From NCBI RefSeq assembly GCF_009733595.1, contig NZ_WOFH01000001.1:186001-250000 (forward strand): a stretch of DNA of 64,000 bases. The letters run 5' to 3'. Within the stretch, counting starts at the first letter, position 1. Each line of letters begins with the position of its first letter. Shown one piece after another: positions 24,951 through 32,962 of the stretch. The notes beneath the pieces are model-generated. The model saw nothing but the letters and a program-made list of their open reading frames with translations. It searched no databases and was not told where the DNA came from. This stretch comes from Actinomadura litoris. GTDB taxonomy: Bacteria > Actinomycetota > Actinomycetes > Streptosporangiales > Streptosporangiaceae. A program made the translations under genes and the position numbers.

Positions 24951-26039
24951 ATGGCCCAAACGAAAATCAGCCCGCAGGCGATCGATCTCGAATTCGCGCG
25001 TACCATTGACCGCACACTGGTGCACCGTGAATCGCTCGCCGAAGTGTTTCTCACCGACAGCCGGCAGGTGGACGAGGACACCTACGCCGTGGCCGCGTTC
25101 CTGCCCCGCTCGCACGCCTACTACGGCGACCACCTGCTCACCCCGGCCGCCTACGACCCGATGCTGCTGCTGGAGGCGTGCCGGCAGGGGGCCATCCTCG
25201 GCGCGCACCGGCACTACGACGTGCCGCTCGACCACAAGTTCATCCTGACCCACATGCGGATCAGGATCGACCGGCCGGAGCTGCTCACGGTCGGCGCGAA
25301 GCCGCGCCGGGTCACGATGACCGTCACGACCTCGCGGCGCGTCCGCGACGACCGGATCACCGGCATCGACTACGCGATGCGGCTGGAGATCGCGGGCTTC
25401 GAGTTCGGCAGCGCGGCGATCGGCATGCGGTTCAAGTCCCCGGAGGGCTACATGGCGCTGCGGCTGCGCAACCGCGACGGCGCGCTGCTGCGCTCGACGT
25501 CCGTCCCGCCCGAGCAGAGCCCGGGGGCGCCGGTGGCGCCGCACCTGGTCGGCAGGATGCTGCCCGACAACGTCGTGCTGTGCGACGCGAAGGCGGAACG
25601 GTCCGGCGCGAGCGCCGTGCTGCGGCTGGCGGCCAACCACCCGAGCCTGTTCGACCACCCCCAGGACCACATCCCGGGGATGGTGCTCGCCGAGGCGGCC
25701 CGCCAGGTCGTCCACTACGGGGCCCTGGAGGTGCGCGGCGTGTCGGCGGTCAAGAGCTACCTCACCGAGCTGTCCGCGACGTTCAGCGCGTTCGGCGAAC
25801 TGGAGCGCGACATCACGCTGCACGCCTCCATCGGCGCGCCCGAGGCGGCGAGCGGGCCGGGGAGCCCGCTGGCCGAGGACGGCATCACCTACACGGCGGC
25901 GGGCCCCGGGGAGATCGAGGGCCTTCCCGGCGACCCGGCGGCGGCGCCGCTCACGGTCGTCGCCGACGTGGACGTCCGGCAGAACGACCGCTCGATCTGC
26001 GCGGTCGGCTGCGTGCTCACCGGCGTCCACGGCCGGTGA
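24951..26039 (+). CDS. AfsA/ScbA-family butyrolactone synthase
   Basis: This 362-residue protein has two AfsA hot-dog repeats. The helices are DPMLLLEACRQGAILGAHRHYDVP (first repeat) and DHIPGMVLAEAARQVV (second), which carry the conserved Glu/Gln/His positions of the family. AfsA-type enzymes condense a beta-ketoacyl-ACP with dihydroxyacetone phosphate, the first committed step to gamma-butyrolactone, butenolide or furan signals. GGAGAGG before ATG 24951 sets the start. Its stop overlaps the GTG of a HAD phosphatase (GTGA), which could remove the phosphate in the next step. No ArpA-like receptor gene is seen in the window. Confidence 0.88.
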   Translation: MAQTKISPQAIDLEFARTIDRTLVHRESLAEVFLTDSRQVDEDTYAVAAFLPRSHAYYGDHLLTPAAYDPMLLLEACRQGAILGAHRHYDVPLDHKFILTHMRIRIDRPELLTVGAKPRRVTMTVTTSRRVRDDRITGIDYAMRLEIAGFEFGSAAIGMRFKSPEGYMALRLRNRDGALLRSTSVPPEQSPGAPVAPHLVGRMLPDNVVLCDAKAERSGASAVLRLAANHPSLFDHPQDHIPGMVLAEAARQVVHYGALEVRGVSAVKSYLTELSATFSAFGELERDITLHASIGAPEAASGPGSPLAEDGITYTAAGPGEIEGLPGDPAAAPLTVVADVDVRQNDRSICAVGCVLTGVHGR

Positions 26040-26737
26040 GCGCCGACGCGCCCGCGGGGGCGGCCGCGTTCTTCGACGTGGACGAGACGCTCGTCCATTT
26101 CAAGAGCATGTTCCGTTTCCTGCGGTACCACCTGAGGACGCAGGGCGAGCCGGACGGCACCTACGGGCGCCTCGCCGGCGAGTTGCACGCCGCCGCGGCG
26201 GCCGGGGCGAACCGGGCCGAGGTCAACCGGCGGTACTACCGGCTCTTCGCGGGGCAGGAGGCGCGCCGGCTGGCCGAGAGCGGCGCCGCCTGGTTCGCCG
26301 AGGAGTCACGGGAGCGTTCGCCCTTCCTGCCCGCGACGCTGCGGGAGTACCGGCGGCACCAGGCACGGGGGAACCTCGTCGTGCTGCTGTCGGGCTCGTT
26401 CTTCGCCTGCCTCGACCCGATCGCCGAGGCGCTGGGCGGCCACTGCTGGGCGCTCGGCACCAGGCCGCTCGTCCGGCGCGGCGCGCTGACCGGCGAGGTG
26501 CTCGCCCCGCTGATCGGCGTCGCGAAGGGCCGCGCCGCGCGGGCCGCCGCCGCCGTCCGCGGCCTGGACCTCGCCCGGTGCAGCGCCTACGGCGACCACT
26601 CCACCGACCTCCACCTGCTGGAGGCCGTGGGCGACCCGGTCGTGGTCGGCGACGACCCGTTCCTGCTGGAACGCGCGAACCTCGGGCGGTGGCGCAGGCT
26701 GCGCACCGGGACCGCGCCCCGCGCGGCGGTCTCCTGA
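26036..26737 (+). CDS. HAD-IB phosphatase coupled to AfsA
   Basis: This 233-residue SerB-like HAD hydrolase has nucleophile motif I FFDVDETL (Asp14, acid/base Asp16), motif II LSGSFF (Ser), motif III Lys in GVAKGRA and motif IV AYGDHSTD. All catalytic residues are present, so it should be active on a small phosphate ester. Coupling to the AfsA-like gene by a 4-nt overlap suggests it dephosphorylates the butenolide-phosphate intermediate, a step that in A-factor synthesis is done by an unassigned phosphatase. That assignment is inference. Confidence 0.82.
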   Translation: MSADAPAGAAAFFDVDETLVHFKSMFRFLRYHLRTQGEPDGTYGRLAGELHAAAAAGANRAEVNRRYYRLFAGQEARRLAESGAAWFAEESRERSPFLPATLREYRRHQARGNLVVLLSGSFFACLDPIAEALGGHCWALGTRPLVRRGALTGEVLAPLIGVAKGRAARAAAAVRGLDLARCSAYGDHSTDLHLLEAVGDPVVVGDDPFLLERANLGRWRRLRTGTAPRAAVS

Positions 26738-26846
26738 TCCGCGGCGGTCGCCGCGCGGCGGTCCGCCGACCGGATCCGCCGCGCGGCGCCCGCCCGGTGA
26801 CCGCGCCCTGCGCCAGGCCAACCCAAGAACTGGAGCAATCCTTCTC

Positions 26847-27881
26847 ATGGCCCAGATAGGCATTCTCAGTACGGGTTCCTACCTGCCCGACCGCGTCGTC
26901 GGCAACGACGAGATCGCGGGGCCGGCCGGAGTGTCGGCCGACTGGATCGTCCGCAAGACCGGCATCGTGGAGCGGCGGCGGGCCGCCGCGCACGAGGCGT
27001 CCTCCGACCTCGCGGCGGCCGCCGCGCGGCGGGCCCTCGACCAGGCCGGGCTCTCGCCCGAGCAGCTCGACTACGTGGTCGTCGCCACCTCCACGCCCGA
27101 CCACCCGCAGCCCGCGACCGCGAGCATCGTCCAGCACCTCATCGGCGCCGAGGGCGCGGGCGCGTTCGACATGAACGCCGTGTGCAGCGGCTTCGTGTAC
27201 GCGCTGATGGTGACCGAGCGGCTGCTGCGCGGTGACGGCGGCGGCGGTTACGGCGTGGTCGTCGGCGTCGACATCTACTCGCGCATCCTCGACTACTCCG
27301 ACCGCAGGACGGCGATCCTGTTCGGGGACGGCGCGGGCGCGGTCGTGCTCGGTCCGTCCCCGTCCGGGGGCGGGCTCGCCGACGCGCTGATGATGAGCCG
27401 CGGGGACATGCACGGCCTCATCCGCGTCCCGGCGGGCGGGAGCCGCATGCCCGCGACCGAGCACACGCTGGAGGAAGGCCAGCACTTCTTCAAGATGGAC
27501 GGGCGCGGCGTCCGCGAGTTCGTCCACGACACCCTCCCGGCCACCGTGGCGCAGCTGCTGCGGCGCGGCGGGGTGCCGCCCGAGGAGGTGCGGCACTTCG
27601 TCCCGCACCAGGCCAACGGCGCGATGCTCGCCGACATCGTGCCCTCCCTCGGGCTCACCACGGCGCACACCCACCTGACCGTCGAGCGCTACGGCAACAC
27701 GGGCGCGGCGTCGATCCCGATCACGCTGGACGCCGCGTACCGGCGCGGCGCGATCGGGCCCGGCGACCTCGTCCTGCTGGCGGGCTTCGGCGGCGGCATG
27801 GCGCTCGGCGCGTCGCTGGTCCGCTGGACGAGCCCGCGCCTGACCGTGCCCGTCCAGACCGCGGCGGGGGCCGCGGTCTAG
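26847..27881 (+). CDS. Ketosynthase III (FabH-like)
   Basis: This 344-residue condensing enzyme has the KSIII triad Cys113 (NAVCSGF), His254 (PHQAN) and Asn284 (GNTGAAS). FabH-like proteins prime fatty acid or polyketide synthesis with an acyl-CoA. In type II PKS clusters a KSIII usually signals a non-acetate starter unit. Placement right after AfsA and the phosphatase leaves a second option: it makes the beta-ketoacyl substrate for the signal. An AGAACTGGAGCA ribosome site sits before the ATG at 26847. A strong hairpin follows the gene. Confidence 0.88.
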   Translation: MAQIGILSTGSYLPDRVVGNDEIAGPAGVSADWIVRKTGIVERRRAAAHEASSDLAAAAARRALDQAGLSPEQLDYVVVATSTPDHPQPATASIVQHLIGAEGAGAFDMNAVCSGFVYALMVTERLLRGDGGGGYGVVVGVDIYSRILDYSDRRTAILFGDGAGAVVLGPSPSGGGLADALMMSRGDMHGLIRVPAGGSRMPATEHTLEEGQHFFKMDGRGVREFVHDTLPATVAQLLRRGGVPPEEVRHFVPHQANGAMLADIVPSLGLTTAHTHLTVERYGNTGAASIPITLDAAYRRGAIGPGDLVLLAGFGGGMALGASLVRWTSPRLTVPVQTAAGAAV

Positions 27882-27945
27882 TACCACTGCCGTCCGGCCG
27901 GTCCCGCTGGGGAGCGACGCGGCCGCCGGGCGGCACTCCGGGAAG

Positions 27946-27985
27946 GTGGCCGTGTTCGGGGAACCAGGACCCCGGGCACGGCCAC
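27946..27985. terminator. 16-bp stem-loop after KSIII gene
   Basis: The stem GTGGCCGTGTTCGGGG pairs with CCCCGGGCACGGCCAC (two G.U pairs) around an 8-nt loop. It lies 64 nt after the KSIII stop and marks the right end of the polyketide region. The interval 27986-28239 holds no gene and is presumably the sulfur-operon promoter region, including a 7-bp hairpin CCTGCGG-N5-CCGCAGG at 28144-28162. Confidence 0.65.
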
Positions 27986-28239
27986 ACCCGTTGGTGGACC
28001 CTGCGTCCGGAGCGAGTTACGGTCCGTCTACCTCCGGGTTTCCGGACGGTGTGATCTGTGTAACCGTGTACAAGATCATCATCGGCCGTCCGGTACGGCA
28101 TATTCCCTGGTAAAGCAGTAGGTTTTGTCGGTTTTGCATGATCCCTGCGGCGTCTCCGCAGGTCGGGCGGGCTTTTCAGGGTCTTCCCCCAGGCTGCGTC
28201 CATGTGCATGCTAGGAGCATGAACGCAACGGAGGCACTG

Positions 28240-28290
28240 GTGGCGAGGCGCCACATCGACCTCCTCCGCGTGTGCAGCGCGTCCTGTTGA
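28240..28290 (+). CDS. Cysteine-ended leader peptide of sulfur operon
   Basis: A 16-codon ORF, GTG to TGA, reads MARRHIDLLRVCSASC. The RHIDLLR core followed by a Cys-terminated end matches the short 'putative leader peptide' genes found upstream of sulfur-assimilation operons in actinobacteria. These are thought to sense cysteine by ribosome stalling. GGAGG at 28230-28234 is ideally spaced before the GTG, better than for the in-frame ATG at 28219. Two cysteine codons lie at the end (TGC codon 12, TGT codon 16). It is 140 nt upstream of the sulfonate permease gene, so it probably controls that operon. The exact mechanism is inference. Confidence 0.8.
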   Translation: MARRHIDLLRVCSASC

Positions 28291-28430
28291 CCCGCCCCTC
28301 CGCACGCCTCGGCCGCTGATCCGCCGCCCCTCTCTTCTCTTCCCCCTTCGCTCACGCCTGTCGGCCGCACGGCCCCATGCCCGCCGGATCCCCCTGCCTG
28401 CCTGCCCGCGTCCCGCCCTGGAGGTAACGC

Positions 28431-29279
28431 ATGTCCACAGAGCTGCTCGATCCACCCCGGTCCGCGCTGCCGCGCGCCGCGGCGCCGCGGGCCGCCGCGC
28501 GCTCGGGCGCCGTGGCGCTGGCGCTGCTGCGCCGCGCCCGCAAGGTCAGCGGGCTGGTGCTGGTGCTCGCGCTGTGGGAGATCGGCGCGCGGGCCGGCTG
28601 GCTCGGCAGCACGACGCCGCCGCTCAGCGACGTCGCGGCGCGGGGCTGGGAGATGACCTCCTCGGGCGAGCTGACCGACAACCTCGGGGTCTCGCTGCTG
28701 CGGGTGCTGAAGGGCCTCGCGATCGGGCTGCCGCTCGGGCTCGGGCTCGGCCTGCTGTCGGGGCTGTTCCGGGTCAGCGAGGACATCATCGACGCGCCGC
28801 TGCAGGCCGTCCGGATGCTGCCGCACCTGGCGCTGGTGCCGCTGTTCATCATCTGGTTCGGGATCGGCGAGACCTCCAAGGTCGGCCTGATCGCGGTCGG
28901 CGTGGTGTTCCCGCTCTACATCAACGTGTTCCACGGCATCCGGGGCGTGGACGAGCGGCTGGTGGAGTCCGCGCGGACCTGCGGGCTCGGCCGGATCGGG
29001 CTGGTCCGCAAGGTCATCCTGCCCGGCGCGCTCCCGCAGATCCTCGTCGGGCTGCGGCTCTCGCTCGGCGTCGCCTGGCTGACGCTCGTGGTCGTGGAGC
29101 AGTCCGCGACCGCCAGCGGCATCGGCTTCGTCATCAACCAGGCCACGCAGTTCCTCCAGATGGACACGGTCTTCCTGGTGCTCGTCGTCTACGCGCTGCT
29201 CGGCGTCTCGACGGACCTGCTGGTGCGGCTGGTCGAGCGCCGCGTCCTGGCGTGGCGGAGAGGGCTGGTGGCGCGATGA
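28431..29279 (+). CDS. ssuC: Sulfonate/taurine ABC transporter permease
   Basis: This 282-residue, six-helix inner-membrane permease has the cytoplasmic EAA loop (ESARTCG-x8-VILPGALPQI) that contacts the ATPase. Sequence and context place it in the SsuC/TauC group for aliphatic sulfonates. The N-terminal 35 residues are Ala/Arg/Pro-rich and cytoplasmic. GGAGG precedes the ATG. Its stop overlaps the ATPase start (ATGA). It is the first structural gene after the cysteine leader peptide. Confidence 0.9.
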   Translation: MSTELLDPPRSALPRAAAPRAAARSGAVALALLRRARKVSGLVLVLALWEIGARAGWLGSTTPPLSDVAARGWEMTSSGELTDNLGVSLLRVLKGLAIGLPLGLGLGLLSGLFRVSEDIIDAPLQAVRMLPHLALVPLFIIWFGIGETSKVGLIAVGVVFPLYINVFHGIRGVDERLVESARTCGLGRIGLVRKVILPGALPQILVGLRLSLGVAWLTLVVVEQSATASGIGFVINQATQFLQMDTVFLVLVVYALLGVSTDLLVRLVERRVLAWRRGLVAR

Positions 29280-30034
29280 CCGTCGGAACCAGAAGCGGCG
29301 TGAGGGTGCGCGGGCTCACCCGCGTGTTCGGTGAGCGGACCGTGCTGGACGGCGTGGACCTCGACATCGCCCCCGGCGAGTTCGTCGCGCTGCTCGGCGC
29401 GAGCGGCTCGGGCAAGAGCACGCTGCTGCGCGCGCTGGCCGGGCTGGACGGCGAGGGCGGCGGCGAGATCGACGTCCCGGCCAAGCGCGCCGTCGTCTAC
29501 CAGGAGCACCGGCTGCTGCCGTGGAGCCGCGTCTGGGACAACGTCGTCCTCGGCTTGTCGAAACGGGGCCTGCGCGGCCGGGACCTGCGCGCGCGGGCCG
29601 AGGACGCGCTCGCCGAGGTGGGGCTCTCGGCCCGCGCCGACGCCTGGCCGCTCACGCTGTCGGGCGGCGAGTCGCAGCGGGTCGCGCTGGCGCGGGCCCT
29701 GGTCCGCACCCCCGACCTGCTGCTGCTGGACGAGCCTTTCGGCGCCCTCGACGCGCTGACCAGGCTCAACGCGCAGGCGCTCGTCGCCGACCTGTGGGCC
29801 GAGCACCGCCCGGCGGTGCTGCTGGTCACCCACGACGTCGAGGAGGCGCTGCTGCTCGCCGACCGCGCGCTGCTGCTCGCGGACGGGCGGATCGCCCGCG
29901 AGTACGCCGTCGACCTGCCGCGTCCCCGCTCGATGGACGACCCCCGCTTCGTCGCGCTGCGCCGCGACCTGCTCGACGGGCTCGGTGTCCGCCCCGTCGC
30001 CACCAACCTGACCACCGCCCGGGAGGCGCTGTGA
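29276..30034 (+). CDS. ssuB: Sulfonate ABC transporter ATPase
   Basis: This 252-residue ATP-binding cassette has Walker A GASGSGKST, signature LSGGESQR, Walker B LLLLDEPF and the H-loop in LLVTHDVEEA. It powers the SsuC permease. It is translationally coupled on both sides: ATGA with ssuC and GTGA with the following flavoprotein gene. The unusual point is that the flavoprotein and ferredoxin genes intervene before the binding-protein gene. Confidence 0.92.
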   Translation: MTVGTRSGVRVRGLTRVFGERTVLDGVDLDIAPGEFVALLGASGSGKSTLLRALAGLDGEGGGEIDVPAKRAVVYQEHRLLPWSRVWDNVVLGLSKRGLRGRDLRARAEDALAEVGLSARADAWPLTLSGGESQRVALARALVRTPDLLLLDEPFGALDALTRLNAQALVADLWAEHRPAVLLVTHDVEEALLLADRALLLADGRIAREYAVDLPRPRSMDDPRFVALRRDLLDGLGVRPVATNLTTAREAL

Positions 30035-31611
30035 CCATCAACGAGATCGACGCGGACGTGCTGGTCGCGGGCGGCGGCCCCGCCGGGGCGTGGGCCGCGG
30101 TGAAGGCGGCGGAGGCGGGCGCGAGCGTCGTCCTCGCCGACAAGGGCTACCTCGGCACGAGCGGCGCGACCGCGTCGGCGGGCACCGGCGTCTGGTACGT
30201 CGAGCCTCGGCCGGAGGCCCGGGAGGCGGCGATGGCGAGCCGCGAGGGCCTCGGCGGGTACCTCGCCGACCGGGAGTGGATGGCCCGCGTCCTCGACCAG
30301 ACCTACGCGAACATGAACGAGCTGGCGGAGGTGTCGCGGTACCCGTTCCCGGTCGACGACGACGGGCGGCAGATCCGGCGCGGCCTCCAGGGGCCCGAGT
30401 ACATGCGGCGGATGCGCGTCCGGGTGCGCCGGGCGGGCGTGCGGGTCCTCGACCACAGCCCGGTCACCGAGCTGCTCGCCGACGGGTCGGGCGCGGTCGC
30501 GGGAGCGGCCGGGTACCGGCTGCGCGACGAGCACCCGTTCCGGGTCACGGCCCGCGCGGTGGTGCTCGCCACCGGCGGGTGCGCGTTCCTCAGCAAGGCC
30601 CTCGGCTGCGACGTCAACACCGGCGACGGCGCGCTGTTCGCGGCGGAGGCGGGCGCGGAGCTGTCGGGGATGGAGTTCTCCAACGCCTACGCGATCGCCC
30701 CGGCGTTCACGTCGGTGACGAAGACGGCGTTCTACTCGTTCGCGACCTTCTACCACGCGGACGGGAGCGTCCTCGAAGGCGCGGGCAGCCAGCGCGGGCG
30801 CTCGGTCATCGCGCGGACGCTGCTCACCGAGCCCGTCCTGTGCCGGATCGACAAGGCGACGCCGGAGGAGCAGCGGGCGATGCGGCTCGCGCAGCCGAAC
30901 TTCTTCCTGCCGTTCGACCGGCAGGGCATCGACCCGTTCACCGACCTGTTCCCGGTCACGCTGCTCGCCGAGGGCACCGTGCGCGGCACCGGCGGCATCC
31001 GGATCACCGGCCCGGACTGCGCCACGACCGTGCCCGGCCTGTACGCGGCGGGCGACGCCGCGACCCGCGAGCTGATCTGCGGCGGCTTCACCGGCGGCGG
31101 CAGCCACAACTCCGCGTGGGCGATGTCGTCGGGCACGTGGGCGGGGCGCGGCGCCGCGCGGCACGCCGCCGAGCTGGGCGGGCGCGCCACGGGACGGCCC
31201 GTGCGCGCGCTCGGCGAGGCGGGCGTCCGCCCGGCCGGGCCCGCGACCGGCGGCCACGCCGAGTACGTGCGGGCCGTGCAGGCCGAGGTGCTGCCCTACG
31301 ACAAGAACCTGCTGCGGCACGCCGACCGGCTCGTCCCGGCGCTGGACGCCCTCGACCGGACGTGGCGGGAGCTGGCCGGCACGCTGCGCGGCGAGGGCGC
31401 CGGGCTCGTCCGGGCGCGGTCGGCCGCCGCGATGACCGCGCACGCCCGCTGGATGTACAGCGCCGCGCTCGCCCGAACGGAGACGCGCGGCATGCACAAG
31501 CGGCAGGACCTGCCCGAGCAGGACCCGTCCCAGCGGCGGCGCCTGGTCACCGGCGGCCTGCACGAGGTGTGGACGCGGCCCGAGACCGCCGCGCTGGCGG
31601 TGGCGTCGTGA
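30031..31611 (+). CDS. AprA/fumarate-reductase-like flavoprotein, copy 1
   Basis: This 526-residue FAD protein of the succinate dehydrogenase/fumarate reductase/APS-reductase alpha superfamily has GGGPAG at 14-19, ATGG (VVLATGGCAFLS) and the C-terminal FAD loop PGLYAAGDAATRELICGGFTGGGSHNSAWA. A GTGA overlap joins it to a 2x[4Fe-4S] ferredoxin of AprB size, which suggests an AprAB-like heterodimer rather than a quinone-linked complex. Its place inside a sulfonate uptake operon points to sulfite or organosulfur redox chemistry; the actual reaction is unknown. A paralogue is encoded at 32959. Confidence 0.8.
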   Translation: MTINEIDADVLVAGGGPAGAWAAVKAAEAGASVVLADKGYLGTSGATASAGTGVWYVEPRPEAREAAMASREGLGGYLADREWMARVLDQTYANMNELAEVSRYPFPVDDDGRQIRRGLQGPEYMRRMRVRVRRAGVRVLDHSPVTELLADGSGAVAGAAGYRLRDEHPFRVTARAVVLATGGCAFLSKALGCDVNTGDGALFAAEAGAELSGMEFSNAYAIAPAFTSVTKTAFYSFATFYHADGSVLEGAGSQRGRSVIARTLLTEPVLCRIDKATPEEQRAMRLAQPNFFLPFDRQGIDPFTDLFPVTLLAEGTVRGTGGIRITGPDCATTVPGLYAAGDAATRELICGGFTGGGSHNSAWAMSSGTWAGRGAARHAAELGGRATGRPVRALGEAGVRPAGPATGGHAEYVRAVQAEVLPYDKNLLRHADRLVPALDALDRTWRELAGTLRGEGAGLVRARSAAAMTAHARWMYSAALARTETRGMHKRQDLPEQDPSQRRRLVTGGLHEVWTRPETAALAVAS

Positions 31612-31952
31612 TCGAGATCGTGTCGCGGGAGCGGTGCATCGCGTGCGACAAGTGCATCGCGGTGTGCCCGACGAACGTCTTCGACCGGGGCGCCGACGGC
31701 ATCCCCGTCCTGACCCGGCAGAGCGACTGCCAGACCTGCTTCATGTGCGAGGCGTACTGCCCGGTCGACGCGCTGTTCGTCGACCCGCGCTCGCACCCGC
31801 TGCCCGAGCCGCCCGACGAGGCCGACCTCGCCGCCGAGGGGCTGCTCGGCAGCTACCGCGAGCAGATCGGCTGGGGGCGCGGACGCACCCCCGGCGCGAG
31901 GCTCGCCGTCGGCCCGTCGCTGAACCGCTCCGGCGCCCCGCTCACGTCCTGA
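31608..31952 (+). CDS. AprB-like 2x[4Fe-4S] ferredoxin, copy 1
   Basis: This 114-residue iron-sulfur protein has two CxxCxxCxxxCP motifs, Cys10/13/16/20 and Cys41/44/47/51, giving two [4Fe-4S] clusters. They are followed by a 60-residue tail ending with GWGRGRTPG, similar in idea to the tail of APS reductase beta that wraps the alpha subunit. The GTG start overlaps the flavoprotein stop by 4 nt. It is the same length as copy 2 at 34503, with identical cysteine positions. Confidence 0.85.
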   Translation: MIEIVSRERCIACDKCIAVCPTNVFDRGADGIPVLTRQSDCQTCFMCEAYCPVDALFVDPRSHPLPEPPDEADLAAEGLLGSYREQIGWGRGRTPGARLAVGPSLNRSGAPLTS

Positions 31953-31972
31953 GACACCGAGAGGAAAGAACT

Positions 31973-32962
31973 GTGAAGATCCCCAAGATCCTGGCCGCCG
32001 GGCTGCTCGTGCTGGGCGCGGCGGCGTGCGGCTCGTCCGCCGCCGCGGGCGGCTCCAAGACGCTGCGCGTCGGAGTGATCGGGACGGCCGTCGGCAACAA
32101 GCTGAACCGCACCGTCGGGTTCCTCGACGAGCGCGGCGAGCTGCTGCCCGAGCTGAAGGCCGCCGGGATCGACAAGATCCAGGTCGCGACGTTCCAGAAC
32201 GGCCCCGACCTGAACCAGGCGCTCGCGGGCGGGTCGCTGGACATCGGCATCTACGGCGACACCCCGGCGCTGATCGGGCACGGGCAGGGCCTGCCGACCC
32301 GGCTGGTGTCGCTGAACTCCATCCGGCTGGACGCGGCGATCGTCGCCAAGAAGGACGGCGGGCCCACCTCGCTCAAGGACCTGGAGGGCAAGCGGATCGG
32401 CGTGCAGACCGGCTCCTACATCCACCGCTACCTGCTCGGCGCGCTCCAGCAGGCCGGGGTGAGGCCGAAGCAGATCATCCACATGTACACGCCCGCGATC
32501 ATCGCGGCGCTGGAGAAGAACGCGATCGACGCGGGCGGGCTCGTCTCGGCCGACCAGGTCGCCGAGGAGGCGAAGGGGTACCGCTCGGTCGACGTCGCCT
32601 CCCGCGACCACCCCGACCTGCTCGGTACGTCCGCGACCGTCGTGACCGAGAAGTACCTGTCCGGGCACAAGGACATCGTCAAGGTCTGGCAGCGGGCCGA
32701 GTCGAAGGCGACCCGGGTGGCCAAGGCGAACTGGCCCGCCTACACCGCCTACGTCGCGCGGACCGGCGGCTACGCGCCGCAGGTGACCATCAAGACGACG
32801 CTGAGGGAGCAGCTCCCGGACACGCCGTTCCCCCCGGAGGGGCTGAAGCTGCTCGACGGGACCAAGGGGTTCCTCGCCGGGCAGAAGCTCCTCAAGACCG
32901 ACTTCCCGATCGACTCGTGGCTGGCCCCGGGCGCCCGGACCGCCGCCGGAGCCACGCCGTGA
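31973..32962 (+). CDS. ssuA: Sulfonate-binding lipoprotein
   Basis: This 329-residue periplasmic-type binding protein is lipid-anchored at Cys19 (LGAAACG). The NMT1/SsuA fold is indicated by the domain blocks VATFQNGPDLNQALAGGSLDIGIYGDTPAL, KRIGVQTGSYIHRYLL and VVTEKYLSGH. It captures sulfonates for SsuBC. GAGAGGAAAG precedes the GTG. It lies between the two flavoprotein/ferredoxin pairs, and its stop overlaps the second flavoprotein start (GTGA). Confidence 0.9.
   Translation: MKIPKILAAGLLVLGAAACGSSAAAGGSKTLRVGVIGTAVGNKLNRTVGFLDERGELLPELKAAGIDKIQVATFQNGPDLNQALAGGSLDIGIYGDTPALIGHGQGLPTRLVSLNSIRLDAAIVAKKDGGPTSLKDLEGKRIGVQTGSYIHRYLLGALQQAGVRPKQIIHMYTPAIIAALEKNAIDAGGLVSADQVAEEAKGYRSVDVASRDHPDLLGTSATVVTEKYLSGHKDIVKVWQRAESKATRVAKANWPAYTAYVARTGGYAPQVTIKTTLREQLPDTPFPPEGLKLLDGTKGFLAGQKLLKTDFPIDSWLAPGARTAAGATP

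Noticed and set aside
28219..28290. Start of the leader peptide at ATG 28219
   Set aside because: AGGAG is only one base from this ATG, whereas GGAGG is 5 nt before GTG 28240, and the conserved part begins after it.
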